64,000 bases of DNA from Halothece sp. PCC 7418 (GTDB taxonomy: Bacteria; Cyanobacteriota; Cyanobacteriia; Cyanobacteriales; Rubidibacteraceae), in contig NC_019779.1 in assembly GCF_000317635.1 (NCBI RefSeq), positions 62,001-126,000 on the forward strand. The letters run 5' to 3'. Numbering within the stretch: position 1 is the stretch's first letter; the number at the start of each line of letters is the position of its first letter. Of this stretch, positions 15,736 through 25,973 are shown in pieces. A model generated the notes under the pieces. The model was not told the origin of the DNA. It saw only the letters and a program-made list of their open reading frames with translations, and made no database searches. The position numbers and the translations under genes are program-made.

Positions 15736-18700
15736 TTAGGCAAAGTCAATTCCAGCGAAGAGAGCTTGAGCATCTGCTACGTTGGCAAATGGGTCAAATG
15801 TTGGATCATCAAAGCTCAAAGAAGCAATATCTTGTACACTGCTTGATCCACCTTCGCCATCGGCATCAAAGGCTAAACGACCTGTACTTTGCTCGAATAC
15901 GTAGGTTGGCAAGTTGGGATCAGTAACGCCAGCAGGCAGACTGATATTACTTCCTTCTGCTGCAACACCGCTATTGAAGACAAAGGCATTGATGACCTCA
16001 GGAACAGCACCACCAGGCAGAGCTGCATCCAGCAGATCAACACCAGCACCAGCACCGCCATCTTCAAAGCCACCGCTGACAGATAGGCTAATTTGATCGC
16101 CATTAACTGGGTCGAAGTCAGTAATGGCATCTCCGGCAGCAGCAACACTGTTGAAGACAAAAGTATCAGCACCAGCATTACCGGTGAAGGTATTCTCATC
16201 TGCGTTAGCAGTAAAGGTATCACCAGCAGCCGTTCCAATGACATCCTCAATTTCAGTAAAGATATCACCTGTGCTGGAACTGCCAGTTGTTAAATCAATT
16301 TGGACTGGACCTGTTAAGTTGGAGAAATCAAGGACATCAGTGCCATCGCCCCCCTCAAGGGTATCAATTGCAACACCGTCATTATCAACAAAAATGACAT
16401 CATCGCCGGCATCGCCTTGAACTAAGTCAGCACCACCGCCGACAGCACCAGTAATATCATCACCACCTAGGGTGTCATTACCAGCACCACCAATGACAAC
16501 GTCAGAACCAGTGTCACCGACAACAATATCATCACCAGCTAATCCATTTAGAGTATTAGGATCATCATCTCCAACCAGGGTGTCATTCGCAATTGAACCA
16601 CTCAGATTATTAATAGTATTGGTGTCTTGAACTCCATCACCATCTTGATCGATTGTTACTAAGAAATCACCTATTGCTGGACTATTAGCTGGTTGTGCAC
16701 CAGGAACAAAGAAACCAGTAGCATCCAAGATGCCATCACCATCAGTGTCAATTTGGACCAAAGGATCAGCAGCTGTAATACCACTACCATCTGCAGCACC
16801 AACAGTTGAGGGGTCTAAATCAACATTGACCCCAACACTGGAAGTTGCATAAGTTAATGTATCTGTATCTACATCACCTTGAATATCACCACCATCAATT
16901 GTGTCAGGACCTTGACCTCCATTCAGGGTATCGTTATCTATACCACCATTAAGCAGATCAGCGCCATTACCAGCATCGAGTGTGTCTAGTCCAGCACCTC
17001 CATTCAGCGTATCTGCACCAGCAAGAGCGGTTAAAGCGTCATCGCCAGCATTACCAGTTAGGACGTTAATCCGACCATCACCAGTGAGCGTATCATCAAA
17101 GCCAGAACCCGCAGCGCTTTCAAAGGTGTTGGTATCTAGAGTGCCGTTATTATCAGAGTCGAAGAAGATGAAGACATCGCCATCGGCATGACCACCGGAA
17201 GCAGTGCCTGCACCTAAATCAACCGTAACACTCGCATCGGAAAGGGAATAGCTGACTGTATCATTAGCTCCTCCAGTGGGAATGAAACGAGTACCGCCAG
17301 CACCATCAATATCACCTTCACCCCCATCTAGGGTGTCAGCACCAGCACCCCCTTGAATTGTGTCATTGGCATCTCCACCATCAATTTGGTCATCACCATT
17401 ACCAGTGGTAATGTTGTCACGACCATCGATGAATCCGTCACCATTCAAATCTTCTCCTGGATCTAGCACACCATCATTGTCAAAGTCTGCTCCATCATAT
17501 GTCGTTACAATGAAGCTACCATCACCCGTTGTGATTGTATGTGCAGTTGGTGCCGCTAGAGCAGGCGCACCAGAATTAACTCCACGACCTGCTCCAAAGT
17601 CAAGGTCAGCAACATTATCAAACGAGTTGTTAGCAACAGTAACTGTCACAGCAGCGTTCGCATAATCATTGAAAATAGTGCTGCCTGTCGGTTCAGTTTG
17701 CGCTTGGGCAAGTTCAGCAGAGGTAATATTATCTGCAGAAACGTTAGTTACACGGGTTGGCAGTCCTGGTGTTGGAGGGGTAACATTAATGTTCGCTCCG
17801 TTGGGGTTAAGGACAGTGACTGTATTGAGAGTGCTGGTTAACTCGCTAGCATCGATATTGATGTTGCTGTTGGGGCTGATTTCTAAACCGAGGTCATTTG
17901 TGCCAATTTGGTCAATAACATCAAGGCTGATGAACAGATTCGTGGGATCGTTACTTGCAGCAGGTTGCGTTAATTCGCGAACAATTTCATCAGTCAACGT
18001 GATGTTGAAATTGCTAAGAGCGAGGTTTTGGGAGTTGGTGAGTTGAATTTCTTCAAAACCGGCAACATTATTGAAATCTGTGGGATCAGCAGTGAAGGTA
18101 TCACCCCCATCAGCACGGAAGTCGAGGGTATCAACGTTAGTAACTGTATCGGCGAGACTAGTCCGAATTGCTTCAGTCGTAACCGGAAGCGGAACACCAG
18201 AAATGCCATTACCATCAGGGTCAGGAGTGAAACCAATGACAAAACGCTCAGGAATGGGCAAACCAACGCTTGCAGGGTTGATACCGCCTTGACCACCATC
18301 GAGGTCGGATAAACCATTGAAGGATTCATCACTGAAGATGAGACGTTCAGAAGCATTACCGCCTTCTACGACAACTTGAGAATCAGGAGCTAAGAACTTC
18401 AAGTCGATGACATTGCGATCAAGTGCGTCATCATCGTCACTTAAGGTAAAGTTACCGCTAGCATCAATGGTTAAAGTTGCATCATCGGTTGTGGTATCAA
18501 CTAAGTTGTCAATTAAAGTAACCTGGTTGAAGACAGGAGAATCAGCGTCACCATTGAGTTGAATCGTTTCAACACCAGTGACGTTTTGAACTTCTGATTG
18601 AGAGGTGAGGCGTGTATTAGCAGCTAAGTTGACAACATCACCTGTGCCTTCACCACCGGAAACAGTGTCGTTAGCATTTAAGCGGCTGGCACCACTAGTC

Positions 18701-20367
18701 GTATTCAATCCGAAGTTAAATGTATCATCGCCTTCATCGCCACTGAGACTATCTTGACCACTGCCAGCCGTAATAACATCATTACCGCCAGCACCAGAAA
18801 CAACGTTATCACCAGAGGCAACGCTTCTCGGGGGCTCAGGTGCTAAGTTAACAGTGTCGCCTGCTTCACCACCTTGGATAGAATCATTACCATTACCACC
18901 CAAAATGGTACCTGCCCCTTCATCAGAAATCGTGACAATGTTGCCTTGCAGTAAAGTGGGGTCAGAGTCGGTATTAGCAAGGGTAAAGTCACCATTTTCT
19001 AAGATAACGGTGTCATCTTGACCTACATCTTGTGTATTGATGGTGAGGCTATCAACAACAACTGTTAGAGTATCTGCTTCATCAACATCGGGTTCACCGC
19101 GAACCAGTTGACCGAGCAATTCGTTGGTGAGAACAAAATCTCCATTCACTGCCGCGTCACCAGCAATGACATCAATGCCAGAAACATATTCGAGATCGTC
19201 AAGGGGAAGTTCACCTGGAACGGCGCTACCTGTGAAGAAGAGGATATCTTCGCCACCAGCAGCAGCGATTGTATCTTCAGAATCAAGATTAGCAAAGTCA
19301 GCGGTAATGGTTTCTGGGTTATCAGTGCCAATATAGAAGCTCGCACCAGCAGGAACTGTAAAGTCACCGCCATTGAGGACAGCATTATCGCCTTCGGTGA
19401 GGTTAACCACTCGGACACTGTTGGGGTTGATGACATCTAAGTTTGTGGTGTCACCAATGATACGAATTACTTTATCTTGAGTAACGTCCCCTAAATCGAT
19501 TTCATCATCGGCATCGCCAACAGCAAAGGTGAGAGAGTCTTCCAGAACACCAAAGGTATTAGAACCGCCAGTGATGGAGTCAATGAGTAAATCCGATAAA
19601 TCTAAGGTATTTCCACCTTCACTATTGGTGGCATCAATTAACTCGACATTGCTAACAGGACGGAGAGAAATATCATCACCATCGACACCGAAGGTGGAAT
19701 CACTGACCGCACCAGTTTGGAGACGGTCAAAGCCTTCGCCACCATCGAGGACAGGGTCATCGGGGTCACCAACAAGGGTGTCATTGCCACTGTCGCCTTG
19801 AACGGTGTCAGCACCACCGCCCCCATCGAGTAAGTCATTACCATCTCCACCACGAAGGGTTTCATCGGCATCAGTGGTAACAAAATCAGCATCATCTGCG
19901 GGGGTAATGACATCATCGCCATCTGTCCCCTCAATCAGATTAGGAGTAGGTTCATCGCCCTCACCAATCGTGACTGCATCACCAGCAACCGTTTCATCTC
20001 CTTCAGGAACAGTTGTGCCAAGGGTATCAGTTACAAAGTCGCTGTAGCTGACATCTTCCTCATCAATCCCAGCAGTGGCGTTACCACCAGGCTCATAAGT
20101 GAAGGTGTCTGCACCGTTGACGTTAATAACAACACCATTGGTTAACGTAATTTGTAAAGCAGTTCCAGCAACAACAGAAGATGCAATTTCTAGACCATCA
20201 ACGAGTTGGATGCTGTTGCTGCCATCTGTATCGCTAATTGTGATTTCTTTCGGAGTATCGGTTAAAAGAGAACCAGAAATAATATAAGTGTCGTCTCCGG
20301 AGAGTCCGCCGAGAATATCGGGAGATGTATTTTGTACTAGTAAAACGTCGTTACCAGAAGTAGCCAT
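15736..20367 (-). CDS. Giant RTX calcium-binding surface protein
   Basis: A 1543-residue, strongly acidic protein starting MATSGNDVLLVQNTSPDI, with AGGAGA 13 bases upstream of the ATG. RTX nonapeptides (GGxGxDxL/I) occur in blocks near residues 165-215, 485-560, 1000-1060, 1110-1190 and 1300-1420, for example GGDGNDLLDGGGGADTVQGD. Two DxDxDG-type calcium loops occur near 985-1010. The C-terminal region (FVFNSVAAAGDAITDFDP onward) resembles serralysin-type RTX ends, and the tail AQALFAGIDFA is hydrophobic like type I secretion signals. There is no protease or lipase motif. It may be an S-layer-like or matrix protein. No ABC transporter, membrane-fusion protein or TolC gene is in the window. 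Confidence 0.85.
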   Translation of the reverse strand: MATSGNDVLLVQNTSPDILGGLSGDDTYIISGSLLTDTPKEITISDTDGSNSIQLVDGLEIASSVVAGTALQITLTNGVVINVNGADTFTYEPGGNATAGIDEEDVSYSDFVTDTLGTTVPEGDETVAGDAVTIGEGDEPTPNLIEGTDGDDVITPADDADFVTTDADETLRGGDGNDLLDGGGGADTVQGDSGNDTLVGDPDDPVLDGGEGFDRLQTGAVSDSTFGVDGDDISLRPVSNVELIDATNSEGGNTLDLSDLLIDSITGGSNTFGVLEDSLTFAVGDADDEIDLGDVTQDKVIRIIGDTTNLDVINPNSVRVVNLTEGDNAVLNGGDFTVPAGASFYIGTDNPETITADFANLDSEDTIAAAGGEDILFFTGSAVPGELPLDDLEYVSGIDVIAGDAAVNGDFVLTNELLGQLVRGEPDVDEADTLTVVVDSLTINTQDVGQDDTVILENGDFTLANTDSDPTLLQGNIVTISDEGAGTILGGNGNDSIQGGEAGDTVNLAPEPPRSVASGDNVVSGAGGNDVITAGSGQDSLSGDEGDDTFNFGLNTTSGASRLNANDTVSGGEGTGDVVNLAANTRLTSQSEVQNVTGVETIQLNGDADSPVFNQVTLIDNLVDTTTDDATLTIDASGNFTLSDDDDALDRNVIDLKFLAPDSQVVVEGGNASERLIFSDESFNGLSDLDGGQGGINPASVGLPIPERFVIGFTPDPDGNGISGVPLPVTTEAIRTSLADTVTNVDTLDFRADGGDTFTADPTDFNNVAGFEEIQLTNSQNLALSNFNITLTDEIVRELTQPAASNDPTNLFISLDVIDQIGTNDLGLEISPNSNINIDASELTSTLNTVTVLNPNGANINVTPPTPGLPTRVTNVSADNITSAELAQAQTEPTGSTIFNDYANAAVTVTVANNSFDNVADLDFGAGRGVNSGAPALAAPTAHTITTGDGSFIVTTYDGADFDNDGVLDPGEDLNGDGFIDGRDNITTGNGDDQIDGGDANDTIQGGAGADTLDGGEGDIDGAGGTRFIPTGGANDTVSYSLSDASVTVDLGAGTASGGHADGDVFIFFDSDNNGTLDTNTFESAAGSGFDDTLTGDGRINVLTGNAGDDALTALAGADTLNGGAGLDTLDAGNGADLLNGGIDNDTLNGGQGPDTIDGGDIQGDVDTDTLTYATSSVGVNVDLDPSTVGAADGSGITAADPLVQIDTDGDGILDATGFFVPGAQPANSPAIGDFLVTIDQDGDGVQDTNTINNLSGSIANDTLVGDDDPNTLNGLAGDDIVVGDTGSDVVIGGAGNDTLGGDDITGAVGGGADLVQGDAGDDVIFVDNDGVAIDTLEGGDGTDVLDFSNLTGPVQIDLTTGSSSTGDIFTEIEDVIGTAAGDTFTANADENTFTGNAGADTFVFNSVAAAGDAITDFDPVNGDQISLSVSGGFEDGGAGAGVDLLDAALPGGAVPEVINAFVFNSGVAAEGSNISLPAGVTDPNLPTYVFEQSTGRLAFDADGEGGSSSVQDIASLSFDDPTFDPFANVADAQALFAGIDFA

Positions 20368-20484
20368 GATTTAATTTGTCTCCTATCAGGAAATTTCCGT
20401 ATCGTTTGCTTAGTTTGGCAATGGAATCGCGCGATTTTAGATCACCAATGAACGCACGATCAAACAGTGGGAGTGGGAGCGAAT

Positions 20485-22617
20485 CTAAACGACTTCAACA
20501 GCAACTGCTGCTGGGTCAAGCACATCCTCAAGGGTAAGGGCAATGAGGTCGCCATTAGCATCCGGACCAAAGGTGACGTTTGTTTCTTGGGTAATGACGT
20601 TAGATTGTACAGCAATTGTTTCGCCATTGGGTAACGTTTCACCACTAACTTGGTCAAGAGTGGTTGCATCAGCAGCAACACCATCGGGCAGATCCAGTTC
20701 TAAGGAGTCTGCTGGGTCAGCTACCGAGAACCCTTGAATGTCAACTTGAGTGTTGTCATCCAACGCTTGGGCTGCAGCTAAGTCAAAGCTGAAGACATCA
20801 CTATCAGCAGTTCCCGTAATCGGATCAGTGCTACCTGCAGGAATTGAGATCACTTCACCACCATCATCAGGCACGCTTGTGTCATTAATGACAGTATCAA
20901 TGCTTGCCTCAATTTCACCAAAAGAAAGGGCGGTTGTGAAGGTTTCTTCACCTTCCTCAGCAACGTCCTCAACAATCGGAAGCTCTAAGCTGCCCGTATT
21001 TTCAGTGATCTCAATAGTTCCTGTCAAGGGAGCATCAAAGTCCTCAGCATCAATGCCCTCACCGCTAATTGCGTAATCAACGGTTTCCCCATCAGCAATG
21101 TTGGTGGTGGTTACCGTAATAGTTGCTGTTCCCCCTTCATCCACAGGATTGGGAGCAACTTCAACGGCAACGGTTGGTTGATCATCAGGCACGCTTGTGT
21201 CATTAATGACAGTATCAATGCTTGCGTCAATTTCACCAAAGGAGAGGGCGGTTGTGAAGGTTTCTTCCCCTTCTTCCGCTACATCCTCAACGACGGGAAG
21301 ATCTAAAGTGCCCGTGTTGCCAGTGATCTCAATAGTTCCTGTCAAGGGAGCATCAAAGTCCTCAGCGTCAATGCCCTCACCGCTAATTGCGTAATCAACG
21401 GTTTCGCCATCAGCAATATTGGTGGTGGTTACCGTAATAGTTGCTGTTCCCCCTTCATCCACAGGATTGGGAGCAACTTCTACAGCAATTGTGGGCTCTG
21501 GCGGTTCTTCCGCGATGCTGGTATCATTCACAACGGCATCAGCAGTAATCGTATCGCCGTTGACCACAGCCCTTGCCACAATGCCTTCTAACCCTTCAGT
21601 GGCTTCATCCTCAGCAAGCTCAATGGAGAAGTCAGCACTGCTTTCTCCAGCAAGAATCGTTGCTGTTTGTTCCAGACTTCCCGTAATATCCGCTTCGTCA
21701 ATTCCACTCAGGGTTAGTGCAACTTCGGTATCTTCACTAACCGCACTGCCGTCTTCTGTTCCAACGGTAAAGGTTAAGGTTTCTCCTTCATCGACGACGT
21801 TGGCGCTTTCGGTCATGATGAATGCTGGAGGGAGAGGAGCAACGCTACTATCATTAACGCTTACTTCACTGCTAAGACTCTCCTCAAAACCAGCAAGGGA
21901 TGCTGTTACCGTCAGCCCTTCAAAATCTTCTGTGGTTAAATCTTCAGCAAGCTCTACCTCGAAGGTGGTGCTGCTACTTCCCGCTTCAATAACTGCAGTA
22001 CCGTCGAGGGTTTCACCGACAATATCACCCAAATCGATATCGCCAGCAATGCTGAATTCTACTTCCACATCACTACCGACAACCCCGCCATTATTGGTTT
22101 CGACGGTAAACAGGAGCGTATCTCCTTCATTAACGATGTTATTGATAGCATCATTATTTAAGGAGAAGAAGTCACCACGACCTTCACTAAAGCCAAACTG
22201 TAAATAATGCTCTAAAGCAGACCCAAAACCGCCTTCTGCAACCGCGTTGGCTACATCAGCATTAGCATTGAGATAGCTTAGGGGATCAAAGAAGTCATAA
22301 CCTGTTCCTGAGCGACCTTCATTCAAGCCAAAGGCTAAGAAATGCTCTAGACCGCTAACAAAATCCCCATTAGCAACCGCGTCGGCTACATCAGGATTTT
22401 CTGCTAAATAGGTTTCTTCTGAAAAAAAGGTTAAGGCTTCGCTTGGGGGGCGAACCAATGCGTCTGCTTCGCTGAAAGCCAAGCCAAATTCGAGGAAGTG
22501 TTGAAACCCGCTTTCAAGAGTTCCCGCTTCCACGGCAGCTTCTACATCTGGATTATTCGTTAAATAAAAGTCCTCGTCAAAGAAACTTCTTGCTTTTGAT
22601 TCACTTATAAATGCCAT
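20485..22617 (-). CDS. Surface protein with N-terminal NPDV repeats and Calx-beta domains
   Basis: A 710-residue protein. The N-terminus has three degenerate repeats of about 50 residues (FYLTNNPDVEAAVEAG, TYLAENPDVADAVANG, SYLNANADVANAVAEG, each ending in HFLEFG or similar), a module common at the start or end of cyanobacterial and proteobacterial type I-secreted proteins. Four or five Calx-beta-like domains follow (VDEGETLTFTV, VDEGGTATITVTT), the last two being near-identical copies of 106 residues (DNA period 318 bp, about 20862-21480). The C-terminus (LTLEDVLDPAAVAVEVV) could act as a secretion signal. No catalytic motif is seen. It is the first gene of the four-gene minus-strand group. 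Confidence 0.78.
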   Translation of the reverse strand: MAFISESKARSFFDEDFYLTNNPDVEAAVEAGTLESGFQHFLEFGLAFSEADALVRPPSEALTFFSEETYLAENPDVADAVANGDFVSGLEHFLAFGLNEGRSGTGYDFFDPLSYLNANADVANAVAEGGFGSALEHYLQFGFSEGRGDFFSLNNDAINNIVNEGDTLLFTVETNNGGVVGSDVEVEFSIAGDIDLGDIVGETLDGTAVIEAGSSSTTFEVELAEDLTTEDFEGLTVTASLAGFEESLSSEVSVNDSSVAPLPPAFIMTESANVVDEGETLTFTVGTEDGSAVSEDTEVALTLSGIDEADITGSLEQTATILAGESSADFSIELAEDEATEGLEGIVARAVVNGDTITADAVVNDTSIAEEPPEPTIAVEVAPNPVDEGGTATITVTTTNIADGETVDYAISGEGIDAEDFDAPLTGTIEITGNTGTLDLPVVEDVAEEGEETFTTALSFGEIDASIDTVINDTSVPDDQPTVAVEVAPNPVDEGGTATITVTTTNIADGETVDYAISGEGIDAEDFDAPLTGTIEITENTGSLELPIVEDVAEEGEETFTTALSFGEIEASIDTVINDTSVPDDGGEVISIPAGSTDPITGTADSDVFSFDLAAAQALDDNTQVDIQGFSVADPADSLELDLPDGVAADATTLDQVSGETLPNGETIAVQSNVITQETNVTFGPDANGDLIALTLEDVLDPAAVAVEVV
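20862..21490. repeat. 318-bp tandem repeat encoding two Calx-beta domains
   Basis: The word GCACGCTTGT recurs at 20871 and 21189 with nearly identical sequence on both sides. The unit codes for one complete 106-residue domain (VAPNPVDEGGTATITVTTTN and so on). The scattered differences are mostly synonymous, as in an intragenic duplication under selection or conversion. Confidence 0.8.
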
Positions 22618-22961
22618 TACTTGCTTTACCTCACACCGAGTGGTCTTTAACGAACTGGCAGCCTAGACGTTTTTTATTAGTCGCAAGTTCCCAGCTTGAC
22701 TAAAAATTGATTTTGAGCAGAACTGGTATTCGCGAACTGGAAAATTGGATTAGTGCTAGGAGAACCAGTTTTTGGTACAAATTAGCTTAAATTCTAGACT
22801 TAACTCATCATGATAATCGTATATTGGGGCTGATTCAGTTTAATGCTACCCGCCTCCTTTATGGATGTCAAGGACTTTTCTAACTCTTTTGCTCAATTGG
22901 TTTGCGACAGTGGGACTTAATCAGGTATCGTTGCTCTGTTGGACTGAATATGGAATAACTG
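22618..22961. other. Intergenic region between divergent genes
   Basis: This 344-bp stretch carries the start regions of the surface-protein gene (minus) and the methyltransferase gene (plus). I see no repeat, RNA gene or recognisable operator in it. Confidence 0.5.
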
Positions 22962-23720
22962 ATGAGCCAAAACTCTGGTGTTAAAACGGACGAGAAAAAA
23001 CAGCATTTTGACGATATTTATATGGAATCGACACCGGTTCCCTTTAAGGAGCGGATTATTGATGCGTTAGATTATATCTCTGATAACAATAATCGGCAGA
23101 CTTTTGATCGCTTAATTTTGCCCTGGTGTGAGCAACAGGGGGGACAGCCTATTCCTTATGTGGATCTGTGTTGCTGTTTTGGCAATACAACCCTCGCGAT
23201 CGCGCATAATATGACCGTGGATGAGATTCGGGAAAACTGGAAAGACACAGAAACCGCACAAACCCCTCTCAAACCTCGTCGCCTGAACTTACAAACCACT
23301 GGCATCGATATTTCAGAAAATGCGCTGAATTATGCCCAAAACGCGGGGATTTTCGACACAACAATTCAAGCGGATCTGAATCAACCGACTCCTGAAAAGA
23401 AAGCACAAGTCTTGCAAACGATGAGTAAGGCGGATATTCTGGTCTCTACGGCTTCATTGGTCTATTTAGAAGAAAGCGCGATTCAAGACTTAATTGGGGC
23501 ATTTGCCAACGCCAATCGAGAAGGATACTGCATTGTTAACTTCCTCAATCCCTTCGGCTTAGAAAAAGCAGATGCGACCAAACGCATTCTCCTTGACCAC
23601 TTAACCTTTGTTGGCAGCACCGCTACCCGCCACCGCCGACTCTCGGCATTAGAACAAGAAAACTATCCTGGTGAGGAATGGTCACTTCTCGAAATTTGGG
23701 TGCTTAAGCGTAAGGCTTAG
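22962..23720 (+). CDS. Class I SAM-dependent methyltransferase-like protein
   Basis: A 252-residue protein with a Rossmann-type methyltransferase layout. Motif I is unusual, VDLCCCFGNTTLAIA (residues about 67-81), with three cysteines in place of the usual glycine-rich loop; LQTTGIDISENALNYAQNAG (about 108-127) supplies the acidic residue expected to bind the ribose, and KADILVSTASLVYLEE (about 155-170) fits motif IV. A substrate cannot be named. It stands alone: the previous gene is divergent, and murE starts 290 bases downstream beyond repeats. The ATG has only a weak upstream ribosome site. Confidence 0.7.
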   Translation: MSQNSGVKTDEKKQHFDDIYMESTPVPFKERIIDALDYISDNNNRQTFDRLILPWCEQQGGQPIPYVDLCCCFGNTTLAIAHNMTVDEIRENWKDTETAQTPLKPRRLNLQTTGIDISENALNYAQNAGIFDTTIQADLNQPTPEKKAQVLQTMSKADILVSTASLVYLEESAIQDLIGAFANANREGYCIVNFLNPFGLEKADATKRILLDHLTFVGSTATRHRRLSALEQENYPGEEWSLLEIWVLKRKA

Positions 23721-23784
23721 CGGGTTCTATTTTTTGTCTGTTCGGTGATGTCACATAGGGCTACGCGCTGGGGAAAGGAAAAAG

Positions 23785-23865
23785 GGTCTTAGAAAGGGGA
23801 AATCCCCCCTCACCCCCCTTAGAAAGGGAAATCCCCCCTCACCCCCTTAGAAAGGGGGGAATGGA
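23785..23865. repeat. Palindromic repeat cluster (AGAAAGGGG/CCCCCCTCACCC type)
   Basis: Three successive units of roughly 30 bases (TTAGAAAGGGGAAATCCCCC followed by CTCACCCCC) form G-run/C-run inverted repeats. Related elements occur at 27580-27880, 56050-56140 and inside a gene at 59751-59786. Confidence 0.7.
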
Positions 23866-24010
23866 AGGACTACCTTGTCGGGTTTGCTTTGCCCACCCTA
23901 CGACTCCAACTTGTTTGTAGGGAGTGGGGGAGTTGGAGTTGGGGAGGATCTTATTAGAAGATGAGAAGAGGTCATTTGCTCGCACTCGGTTTGAGGAGGA
24001 AAAAATCATC

Positions 24011-25498
24011 ATGAAGTTACGTGAGTTACTGGCGACAGTTCCCCAACTTTCGGCGCTGTCGGATGCGCCTAACTTAGAGAAAGAGGTGACGGCGATTGTT
24101 ACTAACTCCCATCAATGTCAAGGAGGAGAGTTATTTATTGGCTTACCGGGTACCCGTGTAGATGGCGGAGATTTTTGGCGGAGTGCGATCGCTGCGGGCG
24201 CGATCGCGGCGATTATTACCCCAGATGCAGCCAAACGCTATCCTCCGACATCAGAGTTTTCTGTGTTTGTTATCGAAAATATCAATGATGTGTATGGACA
24301 ATTAGCATCTGCATTTTATAATCACCCTTCTCAACAGTTAAAACTGGTGGGAGTCACAGGAACGAATGGCAAAACTACCACCACACACCTGATTGAATTT
24401 TTCCTTTCCGTAGCCAAAAAATCGACTGCCCTCTTCGGAACGTTGTATGCCCGTTGGCAAGGCTATAATCAAGTAGCAACGCATACCACACCGTTTCCAG
24501 CAGAATTACAAGCTCAACTGGCAACTGCACTTTCGGCGGGCAATGAGTATGCTGTGTTAGAAGTGAGTTCTCATGCTTTAGCCCAAGGGCGGGTTAAGGG
24601 ATGTGCCTTTGAGGTGGCGGTGTTTACTAATCTCACCCAAGATCATCTCGACTTCCATGAGACAATGGAAAACTATTTTCAAGCGAAAGCTCTTTTGTTT
24701 CGTAAGGAATACTTGCGCGATCGCGCCATTATCAATCAAGATGATCCCTATGGTCAACGTTTAATCCAAGAACTGGCAACGGAAAAAGTGTGGCGGTATA
24801 GTCGGCAAGATACCAGTGCGGATCTTTATACTGAGAACTTGGTTTACGAAGCCAGTGGCGTACAAGGAACGCTGAAAACTCCCCAAGGAGAGATAACATT
24901 TCGTTCACCCTTAGTGGGAGAATTTAATCTTTCCAACTTACTCGCAGCCGTGGGCGCAGCATTACATTTAGGCGTAGAATTAGAAACGATCGCGCAGGCT
25001 CTACCGAACTTTACAGGCGTTCCTGGACGGATGGAACGGGTGGTGGTTGCTCCCAGTCAAGACATTAGCGTCATTGTCGATTATGCTCATACACCTGACA
25101 GTTTAGAGAATTTATTACGGGCTGCCCGTCCTTTTATTCCCCAGCGACTGATTTGTGTGTTTGGCTGTGGCGGAGATCGCGATCGAACAAAACGTCCGTT
25201 GATGGGGAAAATTGCCAGCGATCTTGCTGATGTTCCTGTGGTGACTTCCGATAATCCGCGCACAGAAGATCCACAACAGATTATTGAGGATATTTTAGAA
25301 GGAATGGCAAATGCAGAAACGATTGTCCAGCGCGATCGCGCCGTTGCCATTGCCAGCGCGATCGCCATGGCTCAACCAGGAGACGGGGTTTTAATTGCTG
25401 GAAAAGGACATGAAGACTATCAAATTCTGGGAACGGAAAAAGTTCACTTTGATGATCGCGAAGAAGCCAGAAAAGGGTTAGAAAAGAGATTAAGTTAA
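24011..25498 (+). CDS. murE: UDP-N-acetylmuramyl-tripeptide synthetase MurE
   Basis: MurE adds the third residue, meso-diaminopimelate in Gram-negatives and cyanobacteria, to UDP-MurNAc-L-Ala-D-Glu in the cytoplasm. ATG 24011 is preferred because GAGGAGGA precedes it and MKLRELLATVP is a typical N-terminus; the frame itself is open from 23924. The 495-residue protein has the Mur ligase ATP loop GVTGTNGKTTTTH (about 113-125), the carbamylated-lysine region YFQAKALLFR, and DNPRTEDP (about 413), the signature of enzymes specific for meso-diaminopimelate. GAGKGHEDYQ-like sequence (IAGKGHEDYQILG) near the end is also conserved. It appears monocistronic, convergent with queF. Confidence 0.96.
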   Translation: MKLRELLATVPQLSALSDAPNLEKEVTAIVTNSHQCQGGELFIGLPGTRVDGGDFWRSAIAAGAIAAIITPDAAKRYPPTSEFSVFVIENINDVYGQLASAFYNHPSQQLKLVGVTGTNGKTTTTHLIEFFLSVAKKSTALFGTLYARWQGYNQVATHTTPFPAELQAQLATALSAGNEYAVLEVSSHALAQGRVKGCAFEVAVFTNLTQDHLDFHETMENYFQAKALLFRKEYLRDRAIINQDDPYGQRLIQELATEKVWRYSRQDTSADLYTENLVYEASGVQGTLKTPQGEITFRSPLVGEFNLSNLLAAVGAALHLGVELETIAQALPNFTGVPGRMERVVVAPSQDISVIVDYAHTPDSLENLLRAARPFIPQRLICVFGCGGDRDRTKRPLMGKIASDLADVPVVTSDNPRTEDPQQIIEDILEGMANAETIVQRDRAVAIASAIAMAQPGDGVLIAGKGHEDYQILGTEKVHFDDREEARKGLEKRLS

Positions 25499-25508
25499 GC
25501 GCGATCGG

Positions 25509-25913
25509 TTAAACCCGAGGCTGTTGGTGATGAACTTCCACCACCGTATGCACATTTCCCCGTGGCGAAAAATCCCCTGTGATCGTCACCTCTAGAGGAT
25601 CACAGGCAGCCACAAAATCATCTAAAATCTGATTGACCGCCTCTTCGTGGGAAATGTAGCGATCGCGATAGCTATTGATATACAGTTTAATGGCTTTCAA
25701 CTCAACGATCGCCTGATCTGGCATATAGGAAATATTAATCGTAGCAAAATCTGGATAACCTGAGAAGGGACACTTACAGGTAAACTCTGGGAGGCTCACA
25801 TCAACTTTATAACGCCGTCCTGGGCGAGGATTGGGAAATGTAATCAGTTCCCCTTCCGCAATTTCTCGCTCCCCATATTTCATTTCTGGACTGTTGGTTA
25901 AGTTTTCTGCCAT
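25509..25913 (-). CDS. queF: NADPH-dependent preQ0 reductase QueF (type I)
   Basis: QueF reduces the nitrile of 7-cyano-7-deazaguanine to preQ1 for queuosine in tRNA. The start is placed at ATG 25913 (MAENLTNSPEMKYG), giving 134 residues, the normal size of unimodular QueF; the frame is open 25 codons further up but that part is not conserved. The catalytic cysteine is in FTCKCPFSGYPDFA, and the QueF motif appears as ELKAIKLYINSYRD. It converges with murE, leaving a 10-base gap, and diverges from the CIA30/SDR gene. Confidence 0.95.
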   Translation of the reverse strand: MAENLTNSPEMKYGEREIAEGELITFPNPRPGRRYKVDVSLPEFTCKCPFSGYPDFATINISYMPDQAIVELKAIKLYINSYRDRYISHEEAVNQILDDFVAACDPLEVTITGDFSPRGNVHTVVEVHHQQPRV

Positions 25914-25973
25914 ATTCGTTACATTATTCTTAACCAACTTTAACACATATTCACCATCAAGCAGGTTAGCCCC

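Noticed and set aside
13716-22207. Many plus-strand open frames of 60-260 codons opposite the RTX and Calx-beta genes
   Set aside because: They are Ser/Pro/Val-rich mirror images of Asp/Gly/Thr-rich repeats on the coding strand, lack ribosome sites and show no fold-like composition.
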